DNA of 64,000 nt from JAMXLO01 sp963776505 (GTDB lineage: Bacteria > Pseudomonadota > Alphaproteobacteria > Acetobacterales > Acetobacteraceae), in the NCBI GenBank assembly GCA_963776505.1, contig CAVZNH010000046.1, positions 11,315-75,314 on the forward strand, read 5' to 3'. Shown piece by piece: positions 18,028-27,257 of the stretch. Made by a program: the position numbers and the translations under genes. A model generated the notes under the pieces. That model did no database searches, was not told where the DNA came from, and saw nothing but the letters and a program-made list of their open reading frames with translations. How positions within the stretch are numbered: position 1 is the first letter of the stretch; each line of letters starts with the position of its first letter.

Positions 18028-18672
18028 TCAGACGGGCGCCCCTGTCTCGTCATCCGTGGTGAAGGACTGGCTTTGGAACGCGAAGAAGAACGCCACCGCT
18101 GGCGCGCCGGGAAAGCGCAGGATCAGGCCCCCGTCCTGCCATACGCCGTCATCGCGATCATGCGGCGGCGGACTGCCCTGGTTCATGTGCAGATCGTGGA
18201 CCCCGCGGCCGGGCGTGAAGTGGAAATACTGGTCGGGCTTGTGCTCGGGTCCCCAGGGATTGCCGAAGGCAAACACTTCCGCGCCGGCGGTCCGCATTGC
18301 GCGCTCCAGCACGTCGCTCAGCTTCTCGTCCAGCTCATTCGGATCGCCAACGGCGGTTGCGGCGACCTGCTGCATCGAACTGGTGTCGAAAAGGCCGCCG
18401 CGCACATAGTCAAGGCGCAGCGAATGGTCGCCCCGTGCGGGGGTTGTCAGGCCGGGCGGCAGCCCGTCGATCGCACTCAGAACCGGGCCACGGAAATCAG
18501 GCTCGATATGGAACAGCAGGTCGGTCTCGTCATCGGATCGGACATTGACCGCGAGCCGCCAGGGTCCATGTGGCGTTTGCACCAGGATCTCGACATGCGG
18601 CGCCCGGTCATCCGGTTCGTGATGGAGTACCTTGGATACGGTGCCACGCAACACTCCATACCTGATCGCCAC
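18028..18672 (-). CDS. DUF2278 family protein
   Basis: 214 residues. Starts MAIRYGVLRGTVSKVLHH and contains PHVEILVQTPHGPWRLAVNV, LRLDYVRGGLFD, and a C-terminal HDLHMNQGSPPPHDRDDGVW with QDGGLILRF, all typical of DUF2278 (YukJ-like) proteins of unknown function. No signal peptide. Divergent from a phospholipase-D-like gene about 300 bases away. The 153 bases downstream to the MFS gene hold nothing recognisable. Confidence 0.8.
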   Translation of the reverse strand: MAIRYGVLRGTVSKVLHHEPDDRAPHVEILVQTPHGPWRLAVNVRSDDETDLLFHIEPDFRGPVLSAIDGLPPGLTTPARGDHSLRLDYVRGGLFDTSSMQQVAATAVGDPNELDEKLSDVLERAMRTAGAEVFAFGNPWGPEHKPDQYFHFTPGRGVHDLHMNQGSPPPHDRDDGVWQDGGLILRFPGAPAVAFFFAFQSQSFTTDDETGAPV

Positions 18673-18803
18673 GGCGCTCCCCCTCCCAAGCTATCCGGTT
18701 CGGCTGACTAGCAGATGAAGGACCGCGCAACGTGTGAAGCAGGTCACCGAATCCAGCGACAGATGGGAGTATCCGGGATCAGAGACCAGCGAGACGTGTA
18801 GGC

Positions 18804-18898
18804 TGTCATTGCGAGGAGCGGAGTGACGAAGCAAACCCGGTTATAAGTTCGCTCCACTGAACGAGTTTTGCCGCGTCGCATTGCTCCTAACAACGACA
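18804..18898. repeat. Imperfect palindromic intergenic element (about 95 bases)
   Basis: TGTCATTGCGAGGAGCGGAG at 18804 is mirrored, imperfectly, by the reverse complement of the sequence ending at 18898 (TGTCGTTGTTAGGAGCAATG). The whole could fold into one long hairpin, like a REP/MITE-type element. A fragment of the same head sequence recurs at 53643. Confidence 0.5.
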
Positions 18899-18970
18899 TT
18901 GTCGGCGTGACGCGCGCTCCAACGATGTTGGGTACCAGAAGTTCTGGAAGGGTCAAAGGGGAGACAGCAC

Positions 18971-20824
18971 ATGCCAAAGGCACTCGCGTTCTCGAACAAC
19001 GACATTGCCGTGTTTGCCTGGACCTACGAACAGAAGCTGGCCGGCTGCCTTGGGTTCGCAGTGTATCGCGGCGACGTGCATGCCGGCACGTGGGAGCCGC
19101 TGCCGGCACTGGCACGCTTCGATGCCACTGCGGCAGACACCAAGGAAACCACCGAGCAGGCGCCGGTGCAGAAGTATTGGTGGAAGGACCTTGGCGCCCG
19201 CCGTGGCGGGATGTTCCACTACAAGATCGTGCCGATGGGCGGTAAGCCAGGCGCGCTACGGCCACTGGATGGGATCGATCCGCTGCTGACCAACCCGGTT
19301 GCCGTCACACCTGACCGCGGCCTGTTCAAGGCGTATTTCAATCGCGGCATCCTGGCGACTCAGATGGTCGCGCATGCGCTGGGCACGCCTAGTGTCGATC
19401 GCCTGATGCGCCATATCGGGGATCCCAACGACAGCCTGCGCCAGGCGCTGGAAGGCCAGTTGGCCGATGCGCTGACCGAGCTGCTCGATCGGGCCGACGA
19501 CAAAGGCGGCGAGATCCGGGGTGCACTCTATGAGCTGAACGATCCACAGGGGCTCGAGGTGCGCCTCCAGGCGAGCGACCACGGTTCAGCGTCCGCCCGT
19601 GCGGTGGTGCTGGGGAATGAGCGCGCGGGATCCAATGAAGATACGCACAGCGAGAACCGCGCCAACCTGAAGGCGGCGGGGGTGCCTGTGGTCGATCGAA
19701 TCCTGCCTTCGGGGCGAATCCCGCATAACAAGTTCCTGGTGCTGAAGCAGGCCGGCCAGCCGATCGCCGTGCTGACCGGTTCCACCAACTGGACGATGAA
19801 TGCGCTGGCCGCGCAGACCAACAACGCGCTCATCGTCGAGAGCCCGTCTGTCGCGGCGCACTATTCGGCCTACTGGGATCAATTGGAAAAAGATACCGGC
19901 AGCGCCCAGCGTGGCGACGAGGCATGGCAGGGGCCGACATTCCGCAAATGGGTACAGCAGCAGAACGCGGCGATGATCAAGCAGCCGCTGCAGCTCGAGG
20001 ACCGGAGTGCCAGCGTGCAAGTGCTGTTCTCGCCCAATACGAACAGGCCCATCAGCTCACCGCCGAAGGAGAACCCGGCGGATGTCAATCTTCTGTTCGA
20101 TCTGATCAAGCAGGCGAAGCAGGCTGTGCTGTTTCTGGCCTTCGAACCGGGTAATCATTCAATTTTGGATGCTGCCGGGAAGGCGCTGCACGACAATCCT
20201 TCGCTGTTCGTGCGCGGCGCCCTCACCAGTGCGAGCAATGCGGAGAATTTTAAGGAGGCGCTGCAAGGAGGCGGAGACACCGCACCGGAAGGCCGCGGCA
20301 AGCAGCCCCGTGTCGCGACGATCGGGGAACCTCCGCAAGGCAAGGCTGGCGTTGATTATCGCGTCATACCTGCGACAGCGGTCAACAAGAGCGATGCGTT
20401 CGGCGCCTGGGAGTCCGAGTTGAACAAGGCCGGCTTCGCGATTATCCACGACAAGATCCTGGTGATCGATCCGTTCAGCGATGACTGCGCGGTGGTGACC
20501 GGTTCGCACAACCTTGGCTATCGCGCATCACACAACAATGACGAGAACCTCGTGGTGGTGCGTGGCCATCGTGCGTTGGCCGAGGCCTATACGTGCCATG
20601 TGCTGGATGTGTACGATCACTATGCGTGGCGGTGGTGGCTTACTCAGAACCCACAGCAGTTCGGCATGCCACTCGATCCCACGGATAAATGGCAGGACCG
20701 CTATATCAAGAACGGCCAGGTCACCGCTGCGGAACTGAAGTTCTGGATGAGCGCGGAACCGAATGTGCGTGCCCACGCCGCGGAGGTTGCGCCGGCCAGC
20801 AAGGCTCGCCGCGGTCGGCACTGA
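18971..20824 (+). CDS. Phospholipase-D-like protein with two HKD motifs
   Basis: 617 residues. Both catalytic HxK boxes of the PLD superfamily are visible: HNKFLVLKQ with TGSTNWTMNAL, and HDKILVIDP with TGSHNLGYRAS, each followed by the usual N-x-x-E-like segment. The first 110 residues form a fibronectin-like domain (VYRGDVHAGTWEPLP, KYWWKDLGARRGGMFHYKI). No signal peptide. Members cleave phosphodiester bonds in lipids or nucleic acids; the substrate is not evident. ggggaga lies 7 bases before ATG. Stop at 20822-20824 touches the stop of the convergent CaiB/BaiF gene. Confidence 0.85.
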   Translation: MPKALAFSNNDIAVFAWTYEQKLAGCLGFAVYRGDVHAGTWEPLPALARFDATAADTKETTEQAPVQKYWWKDLGARRGGMFHYKIVPMGGKPGALRPLDGIDPLLTNPVAVTPDRGLFKAYFNRGILATQMVAHALGTPSVDRLMRHIGDPNDSLRQALEGQLADALTELLDRADDKGGEIRGALYELNDPQGLEVRLQASDHGSASARAVVLGNERAGSNEDTHSENRANLKAAGVPVVDRILPSGRIPHNKFLVLKQAGQPIAVLTGSTNWTMNALAAQTNNALIVESPSVAAHYSAYWDQLEKDTGSAQRGDEAWQGPTFRKWVQQQNAAMIKQPLQLEDRSASVQVLFSPNTNRPISSPPKENPADVNLLFDLIKQAKQAVLFLAFEPGNHSILDAAGKALHDNPSLFVRGALTSASNAENFKEALQGGGDTAPEGRGKQPRVATIGEPPQGKAGVDYRVIPATAVNKSDAFGAWESELNKAGFAIIHDKILVIDPFSDDCAVVTGSHNLGYRASHNNDENLVVVRGHRALAEAYTCHVLDVYDHYAWRWWLTQNPQQFGMPLDPTDKWQDRYIKNGQVTAAELKFWMSAEPNVRAHAAEVAPASKARRGRH

Positions 20825-22022
20825 TCACGCACGCTTCTCCGGCATGCCGAGCAGTTGCGGTCAGCACATATTCGGTGTGCGCGCCCGCCGCGGGGCCGGG
20901 CCATGCCACCACAGCCTCCGGCTTTTCGCCGTCGAGCCGGATCGCGGGGCCCGGATGCAGGGTTCGCCCGATCAGCGGATCCGTCACCTCCTGCACCGAA
21001 CCGCGCGCCCGGAAATGCGGATCATTGGCGCAGTCGGCGATGTCGTAGAGCCGCGAGCACGGCACGTCCGCCGCCTCCAGCCGCGCCTCTGCGTCCCTGG
21101 CCGGCAGCGTCCGCGTCCAGGCGGCGATCGCCGCGTCCAGTTCCGCGCGACGCGCGCAGCGGTCGGCGTTGGTCGCATAGGCCGGGTCGCGCGCCAGTTC
21201 CGGCCGACCGATCGCCGCCATCAGCCGGGAGAAGATCAGATCGGAGTTGCCCGCGATGCACAGCCATTTCCCGTCCGCGCAAGGATAGGTGTTGGTCGGC
21301 GCCGCGGTCTCGATCGCCGCGCCCACCGGCTGCCGCACCCGGCCGTCCATGGCGTATTCCGGCAGCATTCCCTCCATCAGGCTGAACACGCTGTCCACCA
21401 GATTCACGTCGACCACGCGGCCGCGCTCAGTGCCTGCCACATCGCGCTGCCAGAGCGCCGACAGCAGGCCGATCGCCGCATACAGCCCCGCCAGGTCGTC
21501 GCTGATCGAGATGCCGCAGCGCGGCGGCGGCAGATCGGAACTGCCGGCGGGATGCGCGGTGAGGTGGCGGATGCCGCCCATCGCCTCGCCGATCGCGCCG
21601 AACGCCGGCTTGTCGCGATACGGGCCGTCCTGGCCGTAGCCGGAGATGCGCGCGATCACCAGACGCGGATTGACCGCGTGCAGCGCCTCGGGGCCCAGGC
21701 CCAGCCGCTCAAGCCCGCCGGCGCGCAGGTTCTCCACCAGCACGTCCGCCCGCGCGGCCAGCCGCAGCACGACGTCGCGATCGCGCTTGAGGTCGAGCAC
21801 CACCGACAGCTTGTTGCGGCCATGCACGCTGAACCACACCGAGTGCCCATCCACCGAGGCGCCCCAGCCGCGGAACGGATCGCCGCCCGGCGGCTCCACC
21901 TTGATCACCTCGGCGCCAAGGTCGGCCAGGATGCGGGTGCAGAACGGCGCCGCGATGTAATGGCCGATTTCGAGGACCTTCAGGCCGGCCAGCGGGCCGG
22001 TTCGTTGCGGCGGGATCTGCAT
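20825..22022 (-). CDS. CaiB/BaiF family CoA-transferase, one frameshift near its end
   Basis: About 398 residues from ATG 22022: GLKVLEIGHYIAAPFC, LADLGAEVIKVEPPGG, NKLSVVLDLKRDRD, ENLRAGGLERLGLGPEAL. The catalytic region AFGAIGEAMGGIR has Gly-Glu where many relatives have Asp, as in a subgroup of the family. After GAHTEYVLT the uncorrected frame runs on through the neighbouring PLD gene to 20721; with one surplus A removed near 20860 it ends LLGMPEKRA and TGA at 20825, exactly abutting the PLD stop. That fit is good evidence of a single-base insertion. Confidence 0.85.
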
Positions 22023-22131
22023 TGGCGCTCCGGTTGCGGCAATCCGTGAGGATAATAAACGACGAATTCGCGCCAGCGGCACGCCAGCGTTACTCATTTC
22101 ATAAGAGGTTTACCGCCATATTGCTGTCACG

Positions 22132-22230
22132 GAGCCGGCTTTGGCCGGTGTCCTGTTTCCTCCCCGATGTCGCGCCGCTACGGCGCGACCCCCTTGGGCG
22201 GTGCGGCTTCGTGCGGCACCGCCTCTTTTT
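22132..22230 (+). promoter_or_regulatory. Structured leader with intrinsic terminator upstream of the AtzG/AtzE-like pair
   Basis: Three hairpins in a row: CCGGC-tttg-GCCGG near 22135, GTCGCGCCG-cta-CGGCGCGAC (22169-22189, perfect 9-base stem), and GGCGGTGC with GCACCGCC (22197-22223) followed by TCTTTTT. The last is a classical Rho-independent terminator on the plus strand, but no plus-strand gene precedes it; the next plus gene starts 86 bases later. This layout is expected of an attenuator or riboswitch leader. I cannot assign a ligand. Confidence 0.5.
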
Positions 22231-22315
22231 CGCCGGCTTCCGTTCCCGCGCCGCCGATCGCATGATCCGTGCCCAAGACCGGAGAATGACGTGGGCAATG
22301 ATCGGGGGCAATGAC

Positions 22316-22498
22316 ATGGACAAGGAACTGATCGCGAAGCTGGCGCGCGCCGCGGGCCTCGACAAGGCGCTGGCGGAATTCCCTGACGATGTGGCGCTGG
22401 CAGCCGAGCAGGCACTGGGCAACCGGGGCGCGATCGCCTATCCCGACGATCCGGCCGCGGAACCCTGGCCGCCGATGCGCGCGGGGGCCGGGCTGTGA
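22316..22498 (+). CDS. Small amidase-partner protein (GatC/AtzG-like by position)
   Basis: 60 residues: MDKELIAKLARAAGLDKALA, then FPDDVALAAEQALGNRG and a Pro-rich tail EPWPPMRAGAGL. The final codons overlap the GTG start of the amidase (GTGA overlap), which signals translational coupling. Small helical partners with such a tail precede AtzE-type amidases (AtzG, DUF4089) and GatA (GatC). I assign it by position, size and tail only. ATG 22316 is the best start; no strong Shine-Dalgarno. Confidence 0.6.
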   Translation: MDKELIAKLARAAGLDKALAEFPDDVALAAEQALGNRGAIAYPDDPAAEPWPPMRAGAGL

Positions 22499-23892
22499 GC
22501 GAACTGCACTGGCTCACCGCGGCGGAGGCCACACGGCAGTTCGCCGCGCGGAAGCTCTCGCCGGTCGAACTGCTGACCGCGCTGCTGGCGCGGATCGAGC
22601 GGCTCGATCCGAAGCTGCACGCGTTCATCCGGCTGGACGCCGAGGCCGCGATGGCGGCGGCGCGGGCAGCCGAGACCGAGATCGCCGCGGGACGCGTGCG
22701 CGGGCCGCTGCACGGCGTGCCGGTCGGCATCAAGGACATCATCGACGTCGCCGGCCTGCCGACCACGTGCCATTCGAAGATCCTGGTCGACAACGTCGCC
22801 AAGGCCGACGCGGCGGTGATCGCGAAGCTGCGCCAGGCGGGCGCGATCATCCTGGGCAAGCTGTCCACCCACGAGTTCGCCATCGGCGGCCCGAGCTTCG
22901 ATCTGCCCTTCCCGCCGGCGCGCAATCCGTGGAACCCGGAGCATCATCCGGGCGGCTCCTCCTCCGGCTCCGGCGCCGGCGTGTGCGCCGGGCTGTTCCC
23001 GCTGGCGCTCGGCTCCGATACCGGCGGTTCGGTGCGCAATCCGGCCTCCGCTTGCGGCATCGTCGGGCTGAAGCCGACCTACGGGCTGGTGTCGCGGCGC
23101 GGCGTGTTCCCGCTGTCGTTCACGCTCGACCATGTCGGCCCGCTGACCCGCACGGTGGCCGACAACGCGCTGCTGCTGGACGCGATCGCCGGGCACGATC
23201 CCGCCGATCCCGGCAGTGCGGCGACCAGCGCGCGGTATTTCGGCCGGATGCTGGAGCGCGGCGTGCGCGATCTGCGCGTCGGCTTCGTGCGGCACTTCCA
23301 TGAGACTGGACAAGCCGGCGCATCCCGAGGTGAGCGCGGCGGTGGAGGATGCGGCGCGCGTGCTGCAGGCCGAAGGCGCCGAAGTGCGCAACGTCACGCT
23401 GCCGTCGCTGAACGAGTTCGCCGCGGTCAACCGGGTGATCCTGTGCAGCGAGGCGTGGTCGATCCACGCGCCGTGGCTGCGCGAGCGTCCCGGCGACTAT
23501 GGCCAGCTCTCGCGCCAGCGGCTGATGCCGGGCGCGTTCATGAATGCCGGCGACTATGTCGGCGCGCAGCGCCGGCGATTGCAGATGATCGCTGCGGTCG
23601 AGGAGGCGTTCCGCGACTTCGACGTGCTGATCTGCGCCAGCTCGATGGACCCGGCGAGCCGCATCGAGGACGCGGCGGAGACCGCGTCGCACCTATCCGC
23701 GCCAGGCGCGCACGCCGTTCAACGTCACCGGCCATCCGGCGCTGGCGATGATGGCGGGATTGTCGCGCGACGGGACTGCCGCTGTCGGTGCAGTTCGTCG
23801 GCCGCTACTTCGAGGACGCGACGGTGCTGCGCGTTGCCGCCGCGTACGAGCGCGGCACCGAGTGGCACAAGAGGCGGCCGCCGATCGGGTAG
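22495..23892 (+). pseudogene. AtzE/GatA-type amidase, three apparent single-base insertions
   Basis: Amidase-signature enzyme, about 465 residues when three shifts (near 23305, 23690 and 23785) are corrected. The Ser-cisSer-Lys triad is intact: Lys in GVPVGIKDIID, the two serines in GGSSSGSGAGVCAGLFPLAL and SDTGGSVRNPASACG. After the first shift the sequence continues with PEVSAAVEDAARVLQAEGAE, after the second with RTPFNVTGHPALAMMAGLS, after the third with LPLSVQFVGRYFEDATVLRV and a stop at 23890. All three are consistent with one extra base, and the total length returns to a multiple of three. It hydrolyses a C-N amide; with the small partner, 1-carboxybiuret-type chemistry is possible but not shown. 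Confidence 0.7.
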
Positions 23893-23902
23893 CTGGCTTT
23901 CG

Positions 23903-25405
23903 TCACGGGCCGCGTTGTGCCGTCGCCTTTGCGGCAGAGTGTACGGCGACAGGCTGTGGAGGATAGTTGGCCAGGAAAGCTTGCAGCTGCGCCGACCCGG
24001 TGACCGCGGACTCGCCTGCCGCGACCAGCAGATCCACGTCCTGCCGCTTCACTGTCAGTCCGGTTGGGATCGCCAGCAATGCTGCCTTCTCCGGTCCTTC
24101 CGGCATCGCCGCCAGCGAGATGTGGATCAGTTCGCCGTCCACGTCGTCGCATCTCGCACCATCGATCACGCTTGCCTCGCCACAGCGCGCCTGGGCGATG
24201 GCGTGAGCGAGCCCATGGACCTGGTCGGTGACGGCGGTCAGCGTCTCGAAATTATAGCGATCGATCTGTGCGCCCGAGACCAGGCCGAACAGCGAGAACA
24301 GGCCGCCAACCGCCCGGTGCTGTGCGACGGAGGAATCCTGTGCGCCTTGCCCGTCGATGCTGAGCACCAGAATTCGTCGCACGTGATCGATGCCGCGACT
24401 GCGTATCTCCGCGGGCGACAATCCGGCGGTCTGCATCATCGCCCCGCCTGCACGCAGCGCCAGGTTGTCGGCGACGCCGCCATCGACCAGATGTACATAG
24501 CGAGTCCGATTTGAATCCAGATAGCGTTCCGCCATCAGGGCCTCCACGCCCAGCCGTGACAGTGGATTCTGTTTGTCGGCGTCGCTGATGTTGCGCAGCC
24601 AACCGGGCTTGCGCCCGCCGCAGTCCGCCGCGCGGTTGGTCAAGGTGATGGGGGAGAACAGCCCGGGAAATCCGTTCGACGCCGCCACCGCGCGCGCCAC
24701 CGGGAAATCCTCCAGATCAGAGCAGATCAGATCGAATGATTCCTGCGTGAACAGCATCGGTGTGCCATAGGCGACGTCGGTGGCGCCGATCGCGATGATC
24801 GGTCGACCGCGTTGCGCGAGATCGCGGAAGGTCGCGCCGTGGAACATCGTGCGGTCGTACACGCGCTCCATGAAATCGTTGGTGCCGACCAGCGGATCGC
24901 TGAGCCACGTCCAGTTCCACGGCAGCAGATAGATGCCCCAGATGTAGCTTTCGGTGTCCTGGTAGAGGAATTCGCCTTCGAATTTGCCGAATGTCGCATC
25001 GCGGTACAGACCGTAGTACGCCGCTGGAAAGCTGCCGCCCGACACGCCGGCGATCGCGGAGATCTGGTCCAACAGCGGCTGCGGGCCGGCGGCGAGCGGC
25101 ACCATCACCGTGCGCATGCCCTTCAGCGCGCCGTAGCCGAACGAGGCCGATCGTTTGCCGCCGCCCGACATCGCGACCATGACCAGCAGATCGGGGGCAT
25201 AGCCGGGTGCATGCAGTGCAGCCAGCCGATAGCCGTCGTTCGAGATGTTGCCGCTGTCCATCGGCGCCAGCGCACTTGGTGGGAGAGGAACGGTGTCGGT
25301 AACCGTCAGCGAGGCGCATGCGCCGAGCAAGGCGGCCAGCAGTATTGCTGCGGTTCGGCGCAGCGCGGCGGATCTGTGTGGCGCCACAGTGAGAATTCTC
25401 CCCAT
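23903..25405 (-). CDS. Patatin-like phospholipase, lipoprotein
   Basis: About 500 residues. Signal RRTAAILLAALLGAC has a lipobox L-G-A-C, so the protein is lipid-anchored. The patatin fold shows the oxyanion loop MSGGGKRSA, the nucleophile elbow GVSGGSF (G-x-S-x-G) and the catalytic Asp in LVDGGVADN. Patatins are lipid acyl hydrolases. Start at 25405 or 25420 (both ATG, neither with a good Shine-Dalgarno; signal peptide is intact with either). C-terminus TVKRQDVDLLVAAGESAVTG. Ends 10 bases from the amidase stop on the opposite strand. Confidence 0.85.
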   Translation of the reverse strand: MGRILTVAPHRSAALRRTAAILLAALLGACASLTVTDTVPLPPSALAPMDSGNISNDGYRLAALHAPGYAPDLLVMVAMSGGGKRSASFGYGALKGMRTVMVPLAAGPQPLLDQISAIAGVSGGSFPAAYYGLYRDATFGKFEGEFLYQDTESYIWGIYLLPWNWTWLSDPLVGTNDFMERVYDRTMFHGATFRDLAQRGRPIIAIGATDVAYGTPMLFTQESFDLICSDLEDFPVARAVAASNGFPGLFSPITLTNRAADCGGRKPGWLRNISDADKQNPLSRLGVEALMAERYLDSNRTRYVHLVDGGVADNLALRAGGAMMQTAGLSPAEIRSRGIDHVRRILVLSIDGQGAQDSSVAQHRAVGGLFSLFGLVSGAQIDRYNFETLTAVTDQVHGLAHAIAQARCGEASVIDGARCDDVDGELIHISLAAMPEGPEKAALLAIPTGLTVKRQDVDLLVAAGESAVTGSAQLQAFLANYPPQPVAVHSAAKATAQRGP

Positions 25406-25610
25406 TTGTGAAGGTTTCATACACCATGGAGCACTTCGACGCTTCCTGCGCGAATCGGAGCGTAGATCGCGACCTTCGGTGGCGACAGCAATTGGCGGTT
25501 CCTCACGAGTCCGTAAGTAGTTATAGAAGGCACCGCGTGCGACAACACCTCGGCAATGAAATCTTCTGCTGTCGGCGCGACGGGATCTGTAGGGAGCGGG
25601 AGGAGCGGTC

Positions 25611-26573
25611 ATGAAATGGGCGGCGCGTATTTTGATGTTTGCTGCTGCTGCACTCGGCCTCTCGCCCGTCCCGAATGTGGCATTGGCTGCCGGCAGACCG
25701 AACATACTACTGATCCTCGCCGACGACATGGGCTATTCGGATACAAGCCCATACGGCAGCGAGATCTTTACACACCACATCGCTCGCTTGGCTGCGCAGG
25801 GCATGATGTTCACAAACTTTCATGTCGCCGCCTACTGCGCGCCGACCCGCGGCATGGTGTTGACGGCGTCGATAATCATATCGTCGGTCTCGGCAACATG
25901 ATCGAGCTAACCGCCGACAATCAGGCGGGTAAGCCTGGTTACGAAGGCTACCTCAACGGGCGCGCTGCCACCATTGCGACGATGTTGCGCAACGTCGGCT
26001 ATCACACCTACATGGCTGGCAAGTGGCACCTTGGAAAGACGCCGGAATCGATTCCCGCGGCTCAGGGGTTTGAGAAGTCCATCGGCGTGCTGGAGGGCGG
26101 GGCCGACAACTGGGAGAACAAGTCCTATTCGCCCGGATACAAGTCCGTGCACTTCTTCGATGGCCGCGAGGAGCTGCGACTGCCGGCGGATTTCTACTCA
26201 AGCAGATTCCATGCGGACAAGATGATGGGCGACATCGACGAGAACGCCGCTGATGGCAAACCCTTCTTCGGCTACCTCGCGTTCCAGGCGGTGCATCAGC
26301 CGCACCAGGCTCCCGCTGAGTTCACTGCTCGATACATATCGACCTACCAGGCGGGCTGGTCGGCGTATGGCGACGGAAAGTGGCGGCTCTATCGATCTAC
26401 GCACCGACCCAACCGAGTCGCACGACCTCACCTCATCGCATCCGGAGCTCGCGAGAAGCATGTCCGCCGACTACACCGGCTACGTGAAGAAGAACGGTGT
26501 GGTGGAGGTGCCGGACGACTACAACGTCATCGGGCAGGCACAGAATAACGCGGCCCGCAAGACGGAGGGATAA
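25611..26573 (+). pseudogene. Truncated arylsulfatase (type I sulfatase) with an internal deletion
   Basis: Begins with a signal peptide (MKWAARILMFAAAALGLSP, ends ALA) and RPNILLILADDMGYSDTS, then the sulfatase core AAYCAPTRGM, whose C-x-P-x-R motif is the formylglycine site. A base appears lost near 25875, after which the next frame continues GVDNHIVGLGNMIEL and MAGKWHLGKTPESIPAAQGF. Around 26340-26390 the sequence jumps from the middle of the enzyme to its end (KWRLY, then DLRTDPTESHDLTSSHPEL and KNGVVEVPDDYNVI), with about 200 residues missing. Members are normally over 500 residues. This is a true remnant, unlike simple indels elsewhere. Confidence 0.7.
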
Positions 26574-26613
26574 GCGCGCCGGTCCACCGGGATGCGTTTC
26601 CACACCCTCCACT

Positions 26614-26640
26614 GCCCCCTCCCGCGAGGGGAGGGGGTGC
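26614..26640. repeat. C-rich/G-rich hairpin
   Basis: CCCCTCCC-gcga-GGGGAGGGG lies between the sulfatase remnant and the first SCO gene; similar to the hairpin at 11583-11626. It could stop transcription from the sulfatase remnant. Confidence 0.35.
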
Positions 26641-26708
26641 GTTCCCCGGGGATGGGCATGTCGAGTCAACATTGTCTACAAAACTATCATGCGTCAGATT
26701 ATCAGGTG

Positions 26709-27257
26709 ATGCTCCGTACTTCGATGCGCCTCTGGCTCACGGCCCTGGCTGCGCTGGCGCCGCTGCAGGCAGTCTCGCAGCAACCGCTGTCGCCGCCCGA
26801 CGTCATTCTGGTCGATCAGGACGGCGTACGGCACCGCTTCGTCAGCGATCTGATCGAGGGCAGGATCGCCGTGATCAGTTTCGTGTTCACCGGGTGCACG
26901 ACGATCTGCTCGCCTGTCGGCGCGAACATGGGTGCGCTCGATGCGCTGCTGGGCGGGCAGGTTGGAAGCCGGGTCAGCCTGCTCTCCGTCACGCTCGATC
27001 CATTCAATGATTCGCCGGAGCGTCTCGCCAAGTGGCGACGGCAGTTCGACGACAAACCCGGCTGGCGCTTGCTGACCGGAGCTCCGGAGCAGGTGGATCG
27101 TGTGCTGTACGCGATGCGACAGAGCGAGACCGACATCGCGCAGCATGATGCCATTCTGTGGGTCGGCGATCCTCGTACGAAGACCTGGACGCGGGTCTCC
27201 TCGCTTGCCGCGCCGGAGACGATTGCCACCCTGATCAGGCGCATGGAGGATGAATGA
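26709..27257 (+). CDS. SCO1/SenC family protein (copper chaperone/thioredoxin-like), first copy
   Basis: 182 residues. Periplasmic thioredoxin-fold protein of the SCO family: signal peptide (RLWLTALAALAPLQAVS), then FTGCTTICSPVG with the copper-binding C-x-x-x-C, SLLSVTLDPFNDSPERLAKW and GWRLLTGAPEQVDRVL. The usual distal copper-ligand His may lie in the QHDAILWVGDP segment, but the assignment is uncertain. SCO proteins deliver Cu to cupredoxin-type oxidases. The stop overlaps the next start by ATGA. It is 13 kb from the giant multicopper oxidase in the same cluster, which makes it a candidate for loading that enzyme. Confidence 0.85.
   Translation: MLRTSMRLWLTALAALAPLQAVSQQPLSPPDVILVDQDGVRHRFVSDLIEGRIAVISFVFTGCTTICSPVGANMGALDALLGGQVGSRVSLLSVTLDPFNDSPERLAKWRRQFDDKPGWRLLTGAPEQVDRVLYAMRQSETDIAQHDAILWVGDPRTKTWTRVSSLAAPETIATLIRRMEDE

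Noticed and set aside
20763..22049. Plus-strand open frame of ~428 codons over the second CaiB/BaiF gene
   Set aside because: Composition typical of antisense frames; the minus-strand gene has all family motifs.
22132..22230. Guanidine (ykkC-type) riboswitch
   Set aside because: The amidase context fits, but I could not find the conserved ykkC or mini-ykkC ACGR elements, so I left the leader unassigned.
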